Shown here piece by piece: positions 8,057 to 17,062 of a stretch of DNA of 64,000 nt. The position numbers and the translations under genes are program-made. Numbering within the stretch: position 1 is the first letter of the stretch; every line of letters starts with the position of its first letter. The stretch covers positions 5,017,001 through 5,081,000 of the forward strand of contig NZ_CP013023.1 in assembly GCF_001421015.2 (NCBI RefSeq). Direction: 5' to 3'. This stretch comes from Paenibacillus bovis (GTDB taxonomy: Bacteria; Bacillota; Bacilli; Paenibacillales; Paenibacillaceae). The notes beneath the pieces were generated by a model. The model was given only the letters and a program-made list of their open reading frames with translations. It was not told the DNA's origin and made no database searches.

Positions 8057-8926
8057 TTATCCCGTAACCGATGCCTGACGCTTGTCCAGCGTCTCCTGCC
8101 AGATGCGGCGCATATAGAGGGAAGCCTCCGGTAGCTGTTCTTTGGTTACGCCTTCCAGTGAGATATCGATATGCGGCTTGTACTGCTGCAGCAATTCAAA
8201 AAAGTACGGGTAATCCAGTATACCGGTGCCTGCCAGGCATTCCTGCTTGATACCATCCTCGGTAAATCGGATATCCTTGGCATGGATCAGAATAATCCGG
8301 TCGGCCAGTTTCTCGAATACACCGCGCAGAAAAGCCTGCTGATCGGCTACAAATTCGGTCTTCATCATATTGCAGGGGTCAAACAGCATACCGACGGTAG
8401 GCGAAGGTACTTCCTCGATCAGCCGCTCCATCAGCTCGGCGGTATGCAGCGTATGGACCGCTACGGGCTCGATCGCTATATGTACGCCCCATTTTTCCGC
8501 TTCTTCCGCGAGCTCGGATACGGTATCCCGCAGGGTATTCCAGCCGACTTCCTGATAGCTGTCCGGATAACCCTGCTGATACGTAGTGAGAGAGCCGGTC
8601 TCTGTCGCTACCATACTGCAGCCAAAATCGCGGGCATAACGCAGATGCTCCTTGAACCGGTTAATCTCCTGGCGCCGGATAGCCGGGTCCGGATGTACCG
8701 GATCAATATAACAGCCCAGCACCGAAATACGTATCCCCTGCCGCTCAAACTGCTCGGCGATCATATGACCGAGTCCCGGACTTAATTTGCCGGTTGATGT
8801 ATCCACGTCCGAGATCGCTTTGGCCAGAGCCAGCTGCACACCGGTAAATCCACCCTGTGCGACTCTGGCAGCCAGATCGGCGACGGGCTGCTTGCCGTAT
8901 AGATGAGATAATACTGCCTGTCTCAA
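8057..8926 (-). CDS. Sugar phosphate isomerase/epimerase (xylose isomerase-like TIM barrel)
   Basis: 289 residues of the AP-endonuclease-2/IolE-like TIM-barrel family. Metal- and substrate-binding segments are visible: ATETGS, IAIEPVAVHTLH, GMLFDPCNMM, ILIHAKDI and ISLEGV (the recurrent Glu/Asp/His ligands). I choose a TTG start at 8926 because GGAGGTG (8932-8938) lies 5 nt upstream; the ATG at 8953 would place that site inside the gene. It follows kduD by 33 nt, so it is probably co-transcribed and acts on a sugar acid or ketose of the same pathway. Exact reaction unknown. Confidence 0.8.
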   Translation of the reverse strand: MRQAVLSHLYGKQPVADLAARVAQGGFTGVQLALAKAISDVDTSTGKLSPGLGHMIAEQFERQGIRISVLGCYIDPVHPDPAIRRQEINRFKEHLRYARDFGCSMVATETGSLTTYQQGYPDSYQEVGWNTLRDTVSELAEEAEKWGVHIAIEPVAVHTLHTAELMERLIEEVPSPTVGMLFDPCNMMKTEFVADQQAFLRGVFEKLADRIILIHAKDIRFTEDGIKQECLAGTGILDYPYFFELLQQYKPHIDISLEGVTKEQLPEASLYMRRIWQETLDKRQASVTG

Positions 8927-8959
8927 AAGGACACCTCCGATTCTGAAATGCAATCTCTG

Positions 8960-9712
8960 TTAACGTGCCATCCATCCGCCGTCTACACATAAAATATGTC
9001 CATTCAGATAATCCGAAGCTTCGGAAGCCAGGAAGACGACCGGACCCTGCATGTCTTCTGCCTTACCCCAGCGTCCTGCCGGAATACGTTCGGTAATCGC
9101 ATCGAACCGTGCCTGATCAGCCACGATTGGAGCGGTATTATCCGTCATCATATAGCCGGGAGCAATCGCGTTGATCTGGATGCCTTTGGATGCCCATTCA
9201 TTGGCGAGCGCCTTGGTGATCCCGGCTACCCCGTGCTTGCTCGCAGTATATCCCGGCACATTAATTCCGCCCTGATAAGACAGCATCGAAGCCACACTGA
9301 TAATTTTGCCGCTGCCGCGCTCGATCATATGACGACCTACGAGCTGGGACAGATAGAATACCGTCTCCAGATTGATATCAATGACATCGGCAAAGTCTTT
9401 CCATGCATGATCGACAGCCGGTGTACGGCGGATAATCCCTGCATTGTTGACCAGAATATCAATATGTCCCTTGAAGGCCAGAGCCTGCTTCACTACATCT
9501 TCCAGCCGATCATGCTGGCTCAAATCCGCTTCGATCGAATGCGCTTCTCTGCCCAGATCCCGGACTTTTCTAACTGTATCGTCGCTGCTAGAGTAGGAGA
9601 CACAGACGATATCCGCGCCTGCTTCCGCAAGTCCCAGAGCCATGCCCTGTCCCAGTCCTCCGCTCGCGCCGGTTACCAGTGCTACCTTGCCGCTCAAATC
9701 AAATGCTTTCAT
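8960..9712 (-). CDS. kduD: 2-deoxy-D-gluconate 3-dehydrogenase KduD (SDR)
   Basis: 250-residue SDR: TGASGGLGQG at 14-23, NNAGIIRR near 90, VASMLSYQGG and YTASKHG as the Ser-Tyr-Lys centre, INAIAPGYMMTDNT, and C-terminal CVDGGWMAR. NNAGIIRR and the NTAPI loop are typical of KduD, which interconverts 2-keto-3-deoxygluconate and 2,5-diketo-3-deoxygluconate in unsaturated-uronate breakdown. GGAGG precedes the ATG. It lies 53 nt after the DeoR gene and one gene away from kduI, which supports the assignment. Confidence 0.88.
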   Translation of the reverse strand: MKAFDLSGKVALVTGASGGLGQGMALGLAEAGADIVCVSYSSSDDTVRKVRDLGREAHSIEADLSQHDRLEDVVKQALAFKGHIDILVNNAGIIRRTPAVDHAWKDFADVIDINLETVFYLSQLVGRHMIERGSGKIISVASMLSYQGGINVPGYTASKHGVAGITKALANEWASKGIQINAIAPGYMMTDNTAPIVADQARFDAITERIPAGRWGKAEDMQGPVVFLASEASDYLNGHILCVDGGWMAR

Positions 9713-9765
9713 CCCTGTTCATCCTCCTGTAATGGAATAGCTTTGTTAACAACTGAGTGATGGAA

Positions 9766-10533
9766 TCATGATAGTGCATCTGCCTGATCCAGCGAGATAC
9801 CGGCCTGACGGAACTGCTCCGCCTGCTCTATGGATAATCCGCTGTCTGTAATAATACGATCCAGTTCCTGACAACCTGCAAACGTCCAGAGTGCAAACTG
9901 TCCGAATTTCTGATGGTCGATCACGCCGTACACATGTTGGGCGGTCTCGACCAGCGCTTTTTTGAAAGGAACCAGATCGCCGGTATAGATCGATAAGCCA
10001 AATTCCGGATGTAGCGCGGTGGAAGAAACAAAGGCTTTGTGAATATTCAGCCCCCGTACATATTCAATCGCCTGGCTGCTGACCAGCATATTGCGGTTGC
10101 GTTCGCCGCCGGGAACAACCAGGCGGATCTGCTCCCTTTTAGCCAGCTCACTGAGAATAAACAGATCATTCGTTACCACCGTTAGCGGGATTGCCGGCAG
10201 TCTGCGGGCGATCTCCAGCGTAGTGCTGCCTCCGTCCAGCGCGATAATATCATTGGGCTGAATATAATGCAGCGCCCGCTCGGCGATCTCCGCTTTTTCC
10301 GGCATATGCTTGGTATTTACGCCCTGCCCGGACAGGATACCATACTGATCATTTTGAGCCAGTACAGCACCTCCATGTACACGGACCAGCAGGCCCATTT
10401 CTTCCAGTTTGGCCAGATCCTCACGGATCGTTTTGCCGGTTACATGGAGTGTATCGCTAAGTTCGCCTACCGTAATCTCCTGGCTGGCGATCAATATTTC
10501 CATAATTCGTTCATGCCGTTTGAGTGCGCTCAT
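9766..10533 (-). CDS. DeoR/GlpR-family transcriptional regulator
   Basis: 255 residues. N-terminal DeoR helix-turn-helix (RHERIMEILIASQEITVGEL, then TGKTIREDLAKLEEMGLLVRVHGGA) and a C-terminal sugar-phosphate sensor with ALDGGSTTLEIA and VVTNDL. It sits between kduI and kduD on the same strand, so it most likely senses a uronate-pathway phosphate and controls both promoters. GTTCA-type direct repeats occur upstream of both kduI and this gene and are candidate operators. Confidence 0.88.
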   Translation of the reverse strand: MSALKRHERIMEILIASQEITVGELSDTLHVTGKTIREDLAKLEEMGLLVRVHGGAVLAQNDQYGILSGQGVNTKHMPEKAEIAERALHYIQPNDIIALDGGSTTLEIARRLPAIPLTVVTNDLFILSELAKREQIRLVVPGGERNRNMLVSSQAIEYVRGLNIHKAFVSSTALHPEFGLSIYTGDLVPFKKALVETAQHVYGVIDHQKFGQFALWTFAGCQELDRIITDSGLSIEQAEQFRQAGISLDQADALS

Positions 10534-10604
10534 CCTGACCCCCGTCCCTTCCAGTATCGATTGTATTCGTTATGATTCTGTGCAGCACCATCTACTGGAC
10601 GCAT

Positions 10605-10636
10605 GTTCAGAGCTCATTACAAATACAATATGTTCA
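10605..10636. promoter_or_regulatory. GTTCA repeats upstream of the deoR-type gene
   Basis: Two GTTCA words (10605-10609 and 10632-10636) 27 bp apart in the 131-bp gap between kduI and the DeoR gene. The same word is clustered upstream of kduI. DeoR-family proteins often bind short direct repeats; assignment is inferred. Confidence 0.35.
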
Positions 10637-10664
10637 TTTCTGTGCACTGGAATGGTTTTTGGGT

Positions 10665-11495
10665 TTATTTTAAATCCTTCATGGCTACTGCGTCCATATC
10701 ATCGAATGTTTGATTCTCGCCGGCCATCGCCCAGCAGAACGTATAATTGCTCGTACCTACTCCACTGTGAATCGACCAGCTCGGCGAAATGGCAACCTGT
10801 CCGTCACGCATAACGAGGTGCTTGGTCTCCTGCGGTTCGCCCATAAAGTGGAATACCACTGCATCTTCCGGCAGGTTAAAGTACAGATATACTTCTGAAC
10901 GACGGTTATGGGTATGAGAAGGCATCGTATTCCACATATTGCCCGGTGCCAGTTCGGTAATACCCATGACCAGCTGACAGCTCTGGATACCGCCCTGGTG
11001 AATGTATTTGTAGATCGTACGTTCATTGGATGTTTTGATATCGCCCAGATGGCTTGGGGTTGCGTCTTCTTTGGTTGCTTTGGTCGTTGGATAGGCTTTG
11101 TGTGCCGGTGTGGACACAAAGTAGAATTTGGCCGGCTCGCTGCCACCGCTCGCAAAGCTGACTTCCTTGGTTCCAAGCGATACATACAGACATTCAAAAG
11201 CGCCAATTTCATACTTTTCTCCATCGGCTGTTACCGTTCCGGCTGCACCGATATTGATAATACCGATCTCGCGACGCTCCAGGAAAAAGTCGGTACCAAT
11301 ATCCTTGAGATTCACTTCCAGCTTGATCTCGCGGGAAGCGGGAACGGCTGAACCGACGATATAACGATCCACATGGCTGTAAACGGTTACAAGTTCATCT
11401 GTAGCAAACAGGCTCTCAATCAGAAACTCTTCGCGCAGACGGGCAGTATCAAATGTTTTTACATCATTCGGGTGGGATACATAACGGTTTTCCAT
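10665..11495 (-). CDS. kduI: 5-keto-4-deoxyuronate isomerase KduI
   Basis: 276-residue zinc-dependent cupin that converts 5-keto-4-deoxyuronate to 2,5-diketo-3-deoxygluconate. The metal site PSHTHNRRSEVYLYF gives the H-x-H-x4-E ligands of the family, and the length matches E. coli KduI (278). I use the ATG at 11495 because the conserved N-terminus RYVSHPNDVKTFDTARLR begins there; the next upstream ATG is flush against AGAGG. It lies 131 bp before the DeoR gene and feeds its product directly to KduD. Confidence 0.94.
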   Translation of the reverse strand: MENRYVSHPNDVKTFDTARLREEFLIESLFATDELVTVYSHVDRYIVGSAVPASREIKLEVNLKDIGTDFFLERREIGIINIGAAGTVTADGEKYEIGAFECLYVSLGTKEVSFASGGSEPAKFYFVSTPAHKAYPTTKATKEDATPSHLGDIKTSNERTIYKYIHQGGIQSCQLVMGITELAPGNMWNTMPSHTHNRRSEVYLYFNLPEDAVVFHFMGEPQETKHLVMRDGQVAISPSWSIHSGVGTSNYTFCWAMAGENQTFDDMDAVAMKDLK

Positions 11496-11558
11496 AATAT
11501 TCATCCTCTCGGTAGATGGGTTATCGTATAAGCCTAGTGACTGTTTACGTTTATATAA

Positions 11559-11603
11559 GTTCATTTTAGTTCATATTGTTCGTTTTGAAAAGAGGTTTGT
11601 TCA
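11559..11603. promoter_or_regulatory. GTTCA/GTTCG direct repeats at the kduI promoter
   Basis: GTTCA at 11559, 11569 and 11599 and GTTCG at 11578, the first three spaced about one helical turn apart. They lie 64-108 bp upstream of the kduI start and are a plausible operator array for the neighbouring DeoR-type regulator. Confidence 0.4.
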
Positions 11604-11768
11604 CTTTATTTCTTTTTTATTCCAGACTGCTGTTCATATATTCTACATATTCCTGTGATACGATGGATAAAGATATGAGCAAAAGCCGATATAGCTATAG
11701 ATTCTGCTTATAACAGCATAATTGTATGTTCAACTTAAAAAGTGAGATGACCACTTAAAGGAGCGTTA

Positions 11769-12449
11769 ATGATGGTACGTATTCTAATTGCTGATGATGA
11801 TGCATCCATACTGGAATTGATTTATATGTATTTGACCCGTGAGGGGTATACTGTGCACCGGGCACGGGATGGCCGGGAAGCTTTTGACATGCTGAGTGAC
11901 GGTAAATGGGACCTGATTATTCTGGATGTAATGATGCCGCATATGGATGGCTGGGAGCTGTGTATGGATATCCGCCGTTATTATGGAGATGTGCCGATCT
12001 TGCTCGTAACCGCAAAAGGAGAAGCCGAAGACAAAATCAAAGGCTTCCGGCTCGGTACCGATGATTATCTCGCCAAGCCCTTTGTACCGGAAGAATTGGT
12101 CATGCGGGTAAAAGCATTGCTGCGACGGTACCGCATTTTTGCGGGTGAATCGCTGACGATCGGCAATGTCAGACTGGATGCTTCTACCAAAGAAGCCGAT
12201 ATAGGCGGCACTTTGCAATCCCTTCCTGCCAAGGAATTCGAGCTGATCTACACGCTCGCCGGATTCCCCGGACAGATCTTTACCCGGGACCAGCTGATCG
12301 AGAAAATCTGGGGTCACGATTATGACGGGGATGAGCGTACGGTAGATGTGCATATCAAGCGGCTGCGCGACCGATTCTCCGAAGAGAATGGGTTTGTAAT
12401 CCAGACGATTCGGGGAATCGGATACCGGATCGAGGTGAAAATGGATTGA
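11769..12449 (+). CDS. OmpR/PhoB-family response regulator
   Basis: 226 residues. N-terminal receiver with acidic pocket D9-D11, phospho-acceptor Asp53 (IILDVMMP) and conserved Lys in YLAKPF. The C-terminal winged helix has the typical LPAKEFELIYTL, TRDQLIEKIWG and DERTVDVHIKRLRDR. AAAGGAG precedes the ATG. Its stop overlaps the start of the sensor kinase gene, so the two are translationally coupled. The likely targets, judged only from position, are the downstream glycosylation genes. Confidence 0.93.
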   Translation: MMVRILIADDDASILELIYMYLTREGYTVHRARDGREAFDMLSDGKWDLIILDVMMPHMDGWELCMDIRRYYGDVPILLVTAKGEAEDKIKGFRLGTDDYLAKPFVPEELVMRVKALLRRYRIFAGESLTIGNVRLDASTKEADIGGTLQSLPAKEFELIYTLAGFPGQIFTRDQLIEKIWGHDYDGDERTVDVHIKRLRDRFSEENGFVIQTIRGIGYRIEVKMD

Positions 12450-14071
12450 AAAATATCTACAGCCAGTTGGTGCTGACCTTTATCCTCGTGATCGTCGCCA
12501 GCTTCGTAGTTACTCTGCTGCTATCTGACTGGGTATTCCAGCGTCAACAGGTGAACTTTGTGGAAGACCGGATTCTTACAGATGCGCGAGCAATGGCGGA
12601 TATCCAGTCTTCTCTGCCGGAATCCATGATGCAGAAGTATCTGGACAGCCAGGGCGGTCAGCTGCAGATCGTTGTTGTCGGAGAAAATGGCTCGGAGTAC
12701 CGCTCTACCGGCGATGGTCCCGGCGGTCCTCCCGGATTGTCTTCTTCTCCTTCCTCTACGAACAGCAGCAACACTTCGCCTTCCCGTACTGCGCAGCAAT
12801 CGGATGAGTCCGAAAGTTCTTCTTTACCAGCAGCTACCGGAAATGACAGTCAGCTATCTGCTGACCGTTCTTCTTCGGCAGCTCCGGCATCGGGCAATGG
12901 CGGTAATGGCAATCCACCTCCGGATAATGATCCGGCAGGACAATGGGTAATTCCCGAGCAAGTACAACAGCTGGTGCTGAAGGGTCAGACGTATCATCCG
13001 GCTAATTCGCAGGATAACAAGGCTCCCGGTGTACCGAGCCTGAATTTCTTTTTCAATACTAAATCGTCCGAGGATAAAACACCGCGATATGTAGGCGTAC
13101 CGTTTGAACGAAATGGCGAGCATTATGCACTTTTTGTGCGTCCTTCTCCCGGTCACTTTGTGAATCAGTTCAACAACTGGATGATTCTGGTACTGTCGGT
13201 CATGCTGGTCACAGGTGTACTGTTGTTCCTGTTCGCCGCCAGACTGATTGCCCGCCCGATCAACAAGCTATCCGAAGCGACCCGTCTCGTCGCCCAGGGA
13301 GACTATAGTGTGCGCGTTAATCTCAAGCGCAGGGATGAGATTGGAGAACTGGGTAATAATTTTAACCAGATGACCAGCCAGCTGTCCAAGATCGAAGCGA
13401 TGCGTCAGGAATTCGTCTCCAATGTATCGCACGAGATCCAGACACCGCTCACCTCGATTCGCGGATTCGCAGGTGCTTTGCGGGATAGCGCTACCGAGGA
13501 ACAGGTACGGCATCTACAGATTATCGAGCAGGAAAGCGAACGTCTCTCCAAGCTGAGCAGCAATCTGCTCAAACTGGCCTCTTTGGATGTGGTCAAGCTA
13601 AATACACGTCCGTTCCGGCTGGATGAGCAGATACGGATGTCTGTCGTGTCCTGCGTTCCGATGTGGATGGCCAAGCAGATTGATCTATCGGCCGATCTGG
13701 ACAAAATCCAGTTTACCGGTGATGAGGATCTGCTCAGTCAGGTATGGATGAATCTGCTGTCCAACGCGATCAAGTTCACGCCGGATCATGGAAATATCTA
13801 TATTACACTGACCCAGGATGAGCAATGGATTCAGGTGTCGGTGCAGGATACCGGCTGCGGGATTACCGAAGAGCATCGGCAGCATATTTTTGAACGCTTT
13901 TACAAAGCGGATACATCCCGTAACTCGGCTACAGGAGGCAATGGACTCGGCTTGTCGATCGTCCACAAAATCGTTGGTCTGCATGGCGGACGTATCGAGG
14001 TGGACAGCGCTCCGGAGCAGGGGACAATCATGAGAGTGTATTTACCGGGAGATGCGGGAACAACCGTATAA
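12446..14071 (+). CDS. Membrane sensor histidine kinase with long low-complexity outer loop
   Basis: 541 residues. TM1 about 7-28, outer region about 30-240, TM2 about 242-264, HAMP domain, HisKA with His329 in SHEIQTPLTSIRG, and an HATPase domain with NLLSNAIKFTP, DTGCGI and GGNGLGLSIV. The start is TTG at 12446 (GAGGTG 8 nt upstream), overlapping the regulator stop as TTGA. Roughly residues 92-170 of the outer region are almost only S, P, N, G, D, A, a disordered linker rather than a PAS- or Cache-type sensor. HEIQT replaces the commoner HELRT/HELKT. Confidence 0.93.
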   Translation: MKNIYSQLVLTFILVIVASFVVTLLLSDWVFQRQQVNFVEDRILTDARAMADIQSSLPESMMQKYLDSQGGQLQIVVVGENGSEYRSTGDGPGGPPGLSSSPSSTNSSNTSPSRTAQQSDESESSSLPAATGNDSQLSADRSSSAAPASGNGGNGNPPPDNDPAGQWVIPEQVQQLVLKGQTYHPANSQDNKAPGVPSLNFFFNTKSSEDKTPRYVGVPFERNGEHYALFVRPSPGHFVNQFNNWMILVLSVMLVTGVLLFLFAARLIARPINKLSEATRLVAQGDYSVRVNLKRRDEIGELGNNFNQMTSQLSKIEAMRQEFVSNVSHEIQTPLTSIRGFAGALRDSATEEQVRHLQIIEQESERLSKLSSNLLKLASLDVVKLNTRPFRLDEQIRMSVVSCVPMWMAKQIDLSADLDKIQFTGDEDLLSQVWMNLLSNAIKFTPDHGNIYITLTQDEQWIQVSVQDTGCGITEEHRQHIFERFYKADTSRNSATGGNGLGLSIVHKIVGLHGGRIEVDSAPEQGTIMRVYLPGDAGTTV

Positions 14072-14075
14072 ACCG

Positions 14076-14119
14076 ATTGCTCTTCTATTGCTCTTCTATT
14101 GCTCTTCTATTGCTCTTCT
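14076..14119 (+). repeat. Tandem repeat ATTGCTCTTCT x4
   Basis: Four perfect copies of an 11-bp unit, starting 4 bp after the kinase stop codon. Non-coding; a candidate slippage locus. Confidence 0.9.
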
Positions 14120-14187
14120 GCTGGTACTCTGCTGTTGCTTGATGGATGCGTATAACCTGGGATATCAGAGATTTTGTTAGCCATATT

Positions 14188-14212
14188 GGGAAGGGAACAA
14201 CCCTTCCTTTTG
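14188..14212 (+). terminator. Terminator hairpin after the kinase gene (first)
   Basis: GGAAGGG (14189-14195), loop AACAA, CCCTTCC (14201-14207), then TTTTGC. Confidence 0.7.
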
Positions 14213-14248
14213 CAAAAATAGGCTTGATTATTTCAAGCGGAATATTTT

Positions 14249-14300
14249 TAAAAAAAGACGCCAAACCCCTTGCCAGTAAAGGAGTTAGCGTCTTTTTTTA
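14249..14300 (+). terminator. Terminator after the two-component operon (second)
   Basis: AAAAAAGACGC (14251-14261) pairs with GCGTCTTTTTT (14288-14298), with further inner pairing (AAC/GTT). The symmetry suggests it works in both directions. It separates the two-component genes from the glycosyltransferase operon. Confidence 0.8.
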
Positions 14301-14583
14301 TCTTCTTTTACGGTAATATTCAGCGGTCTTTAAGGCAACGTTCATTTATTGTTCATATTGCATTGTTATATTTTTTACATAAACTACTGGTCTTGTTGAT
14401 CATGCTTCTGTACTTGCAAAATGAATGCTCTGCCTTATTCGGGTATAGCCTACTCCGGCAATCCGGCAGGCGGTGTACAAAACAGATAAAAACAGATAGA
14501 TCAACAGAACAACTGACGGAATAGACGCTTGGGATGCTACAACACGATAAATACAGCTTGTGATTGATAAGGAGGAAAAGAAT

Positions 14584-15576
14584 ATGCGATACTCGATTGT
14601 CGTTCCGGTGTATAACGAGGAAGCTGTCGTATTTGAATGCTATCGCCGCCTGACCGAAGTAATGAGACAGACACGGGAAAGCTATGAACTGATTTTTATT
14701 AATGATGGAAGCCGGGACCAGACCTCTTCGATGGTTAGCCAGCTATGCAGCAGCGATCCGGCAGTGAAGCTGATTGAATTTTCCCGTAATTTTGGTCATC
14801 AGATTGCGATTACGGCAGGAATGGATCATGCACAGGGCGACGCTATTGTCGTGATTGATGCCGATCTGCAGGATCCGCCTGAGCTGATTCTGGAGATGAT
14901 CGGGAAATGGAAAGAAGGCTACGATGTTGTCTACGCCACACGCGCCGAACGCAAAGGCGAGACCGGATTCAAAAAATGGTCGGCGGCTGCCTTTTACCGG
15001 ACACTCAACAAGCTGAGCGATATTGATATTCCGCTCGATACCGGTGACTTCCGCCTGATCGACCGCAAAGTATGCGAAGCGATGAAAAGCCTCAAGGAAA
15101 CGAACCGCTTTGTACGTGGTCTGGTGAGCTGGGTGGGATTCCGCCAGACCTCTATCTCCTACGTACGGGAAGAACGCTTTGCCGGCGAGACCAAATATCC
15201 TCTGAAAAAAATGCTCAAGTTTGCTTCGGATGCCCTGGTGGCTTTCTCCCTGAAGCCGCTGCGGCTGGCCAGTATACTCGGTAGTATTATCTCTGTATTC
15301 AGTTTTGTTTATTTGTTGTTCGTCGTCGGGCAGAAGCTGCTGCACTTCTCTACAACGCCCGGCTGGGCATCGGTAATCGCCTGCATTCTGTTCCTTAATG
15401 GTATTATGCTGATCATCCTCGGGGTAATCGGCGAATATATCGGCCGGATTTATGATGAGGTCAAGCAGCGCCCATTATATCTGGTACAGGAGACCAAGAA
15501 TTTCAGTCAGGAGCAGCAGCGTCCTGTCAGTGAACAACGCCCTATGATCCAGGAACAGCGCTATGTTGGTTTCTAA
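14584..15576 (+). CDS. GT2 polyprenyl-phosphate glycosyltransferase (GtrB/YkcC-like)
   Basis: 330 residues. N-terminal GT-A domain with VVPVYNEEAVV, the nucleotide/metal motif VIDADLQDPPELI (D-x-D type), DTGDFRLIDRKV and RGLVSWVGFRQ, then two C-terminal membrane helices (about 228-255 and 263-290). Enzymes of this architecture move a sugar from UDP-sugar to undecaprenyl phosphate on the inner membrane face. GGAGG sits 9 nt before the ATG at 14584. The gene overlaps gtrA by 14 nt and is followed by galU, which supplies UDP-glucose. Confidence 0.9.
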   Translation: MRYSIVVPVYNEEAVVFECYRRLTEVMRQTRESYELIFINDGSRDQTSSMVSQLCSSDPAVKLIEFSRNFGHQIAITAGMDHAQGDAIVVIDADLQDPPELILEMIGKWKEGYDVVYATRAERKGETGFKKWSAAAFYRTLNKLSDIDIPLDTGDFRLIDRKVCEAMKSLKETNRFVRGLVSWVGFRQTSISYVREERFAGETKYPLKKMLKFASDALVAFSLKPLRLASILGSIISVFSFVYLLFVVGQKLLHFSTTPGWASVIACILFLNGIMLIILGVIGEYIGRIYDEVKQRPLYLVQETKNFSQEQQRPVSEQRPMIQEQRYVGF

Positions 15577-15940
15577 GCTGTTTGCCAGTCAGGCAGTACG
15601 ATTTGCTGCAGTAGGCGTCTCCAATACAGCCATAGATTTTATCGTCTTTATGCTGCTGCACCATCTGATCGGTGTCGCTCCTGCGCAGGTGATCAGCTAT
15701 GCTGCCGGTACGGCCAACAGCTATTTCTGGAACCGGCGCTGGACGTTTGAACAGGGCAAGGGCTGGAATATAGGCGAGCTGCTGCGCTTCCTGCTGGTAA
15801 ATGGTATCGTCGCAGCAATCACGACTATCGCTATCAGCTTTATGTCGGCAGTGATTCCAGTCTGGATCGCCAAAGTAGCCGTTACACTGCTGGGACTTAT
15901 CATTAATTTTGGCTTCAGCAAATTGTGGGTATTTCGTTAA
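15563..15940 (+). CDS. GtrA-family membrane protein (lipid-linked sugar flippase candidate)
   Basis: 125 residues with four predicted membrane helices and the family motifs RFAAVGVSNTAIDF, NSYFWNRRWTF and LGLIINFGFSKLWVF. GtrA proteins are thought to flip undecaprenyl-phosphate-linked sugars across the membrane. The gene starts inside the end of the GT2 gene, consistent with a coupled pair. The same combination of GtrA and a UGPase occurs in the Bacillus subtilis yng region. Confidence 0.9.
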   Translation: MLVSKLFASQAVRFAAVGVSNTAIDFIVFMLLHHLIGVAPAQVISYAAGTANSYFWNRRWTFEQGKGWNIGELLRFLLVNGIVAAITTIAISFMSAVIPVWIAKVAVTLLGLIINFGFSKLWVFR

Positions 15941-16034
15941 GCATCAAGTGGACAGCGACAGAACTTCTCCGCTGTCCCTTTTTATACACTTCTGACCATT
16001 TGGCACAATACAATCATCAAGGAGGCATTTATCT

Positions 16035-16925
16035 ATGAAAGTACGTAAAGCGATTATTCCTGCAGCTGGCCTGGGTACACGCCTGCTGCCTGCAACCAAG
16101 GCGCAACCCAAAGAAATGCTTCCGATCGTCGACAAACCGGCTATCCAGTACATTATCGAAGAAGCGGTTGCCAGCGGTATTGAATCCATATTAATCGTAA
16201 CCGGACGCGGCAAGCGCTCGATCGAAGATCATTTTGACCATTCGATTGAACTGGAGCTTGATCTGGCTTCCAAAGGCAAAACTGCTCTGCTGGAGCAGGT
16301 TAACCTTATTTCCGAAATGGCAGATATCCATTACATCCGCCAGAAAAAGCCGCTCGGCCTCGGTCATGCGATTCTCTGTGCACGCCAATTTGTCGGTAAT
16401 GAGCCTTTTGCCGTGCTGCTGGGCGATGATCTGATCGTGCATGAAGAGCCTGGTCTCAAGCAGCTGCTTAACCAGAATGTCTATCCGTCGACAGCCATTG
16501 TAGGGGTACAGCATGTACCGTATGAGCATACGAATAAATACGGCATCGTCGCACCTTCTGCTGTATCCAGTACACCGTATTCGATTATCCCGGTCAGCGA
16601 TATTGTAGAGAAGCCGAATGTGGAAGATGCTCCCTCCGATCTGGCAGTAATCGGTCGCTATGTACTGCCACCGGAGATTTTCGATATTCTGGAAGACACT
16701 CCGCCAGGCAAAGGCGGCGAAATCCAGCTGACCGATGCGATCTCCCGTCTGCCACATCTGGCCGCATTGGAGATTCAGGGTAACCGCTATGATATTGGCG
16801 ATCCACTTGGTTATGTTAAAGCTACACTGGAATTTGCTTTGAATCGTCCGGAGCTCCGTGAGGAGATCGAGAAGTACTTGCAGGATAAGTATCAGCCTGC
16901 TTATATGAACAGTGTTCTGTCCTGA
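16035..16925 (+). CDS. galU: UTP-glucose-1-phosphate uridylyltransferase GalU/GtaB
   Basis: 296 residues. It makes UDP-glucose from UTP and glucose-1-phosphate. Nucleotide-binding motif GLGTRLLPATKAQPKEMLP, then VDKPAIQYIIEEAV, LGDDLI, YGIVAP, VEKP and GRYVLPPEIF, all in family order. AAGGAGG lies upstream of the ATG. It is 94 bp behind gtrA in the same direction, so it probably supplies donor sugar for the GT2 enzyme. It may be a second, pathway-specific copy rather than the housekeeping gene; that cannot be judged here. Confidence 0.95.
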   Translation: MKVRKAIIPAAGLGTRLLPATKAQPKEMLPIVDKPAIQYIIEEAVASGIESILIVTGRGKRSIEDHFDHSIELELDLASKGKTALLEQVNLISEMADIHYIRQKKPLGLGHAILCARQFVGNEPFAVLLGDDLIVHEEPGLKQLLNQNVYPSTAIVGVQHVPYEHTNKYGIVAPSAVSSTPYSIIPVSDIVEKPNVEDAPSDLAVIGRYVLPPEIFDILEDTPPGKGGEIQLTDAISRLPHLAALEIQGNRYDIGDPLGYVKATLEFALNRPELREEIEKYLQDKYQPAYMNSVLS

Positions 16926-17062
16926 ACAAGCTCGATCACAATGTACCAGGCTTATCCTACTTATAGCTTATTAAGCCGAGATTGGGTCAATTGCTCTTAC
17001 TTGTTCGAAAATGATTTATTCTTATAGATCACCCTTCGGATTCCAGACCATCCAGACATAAC

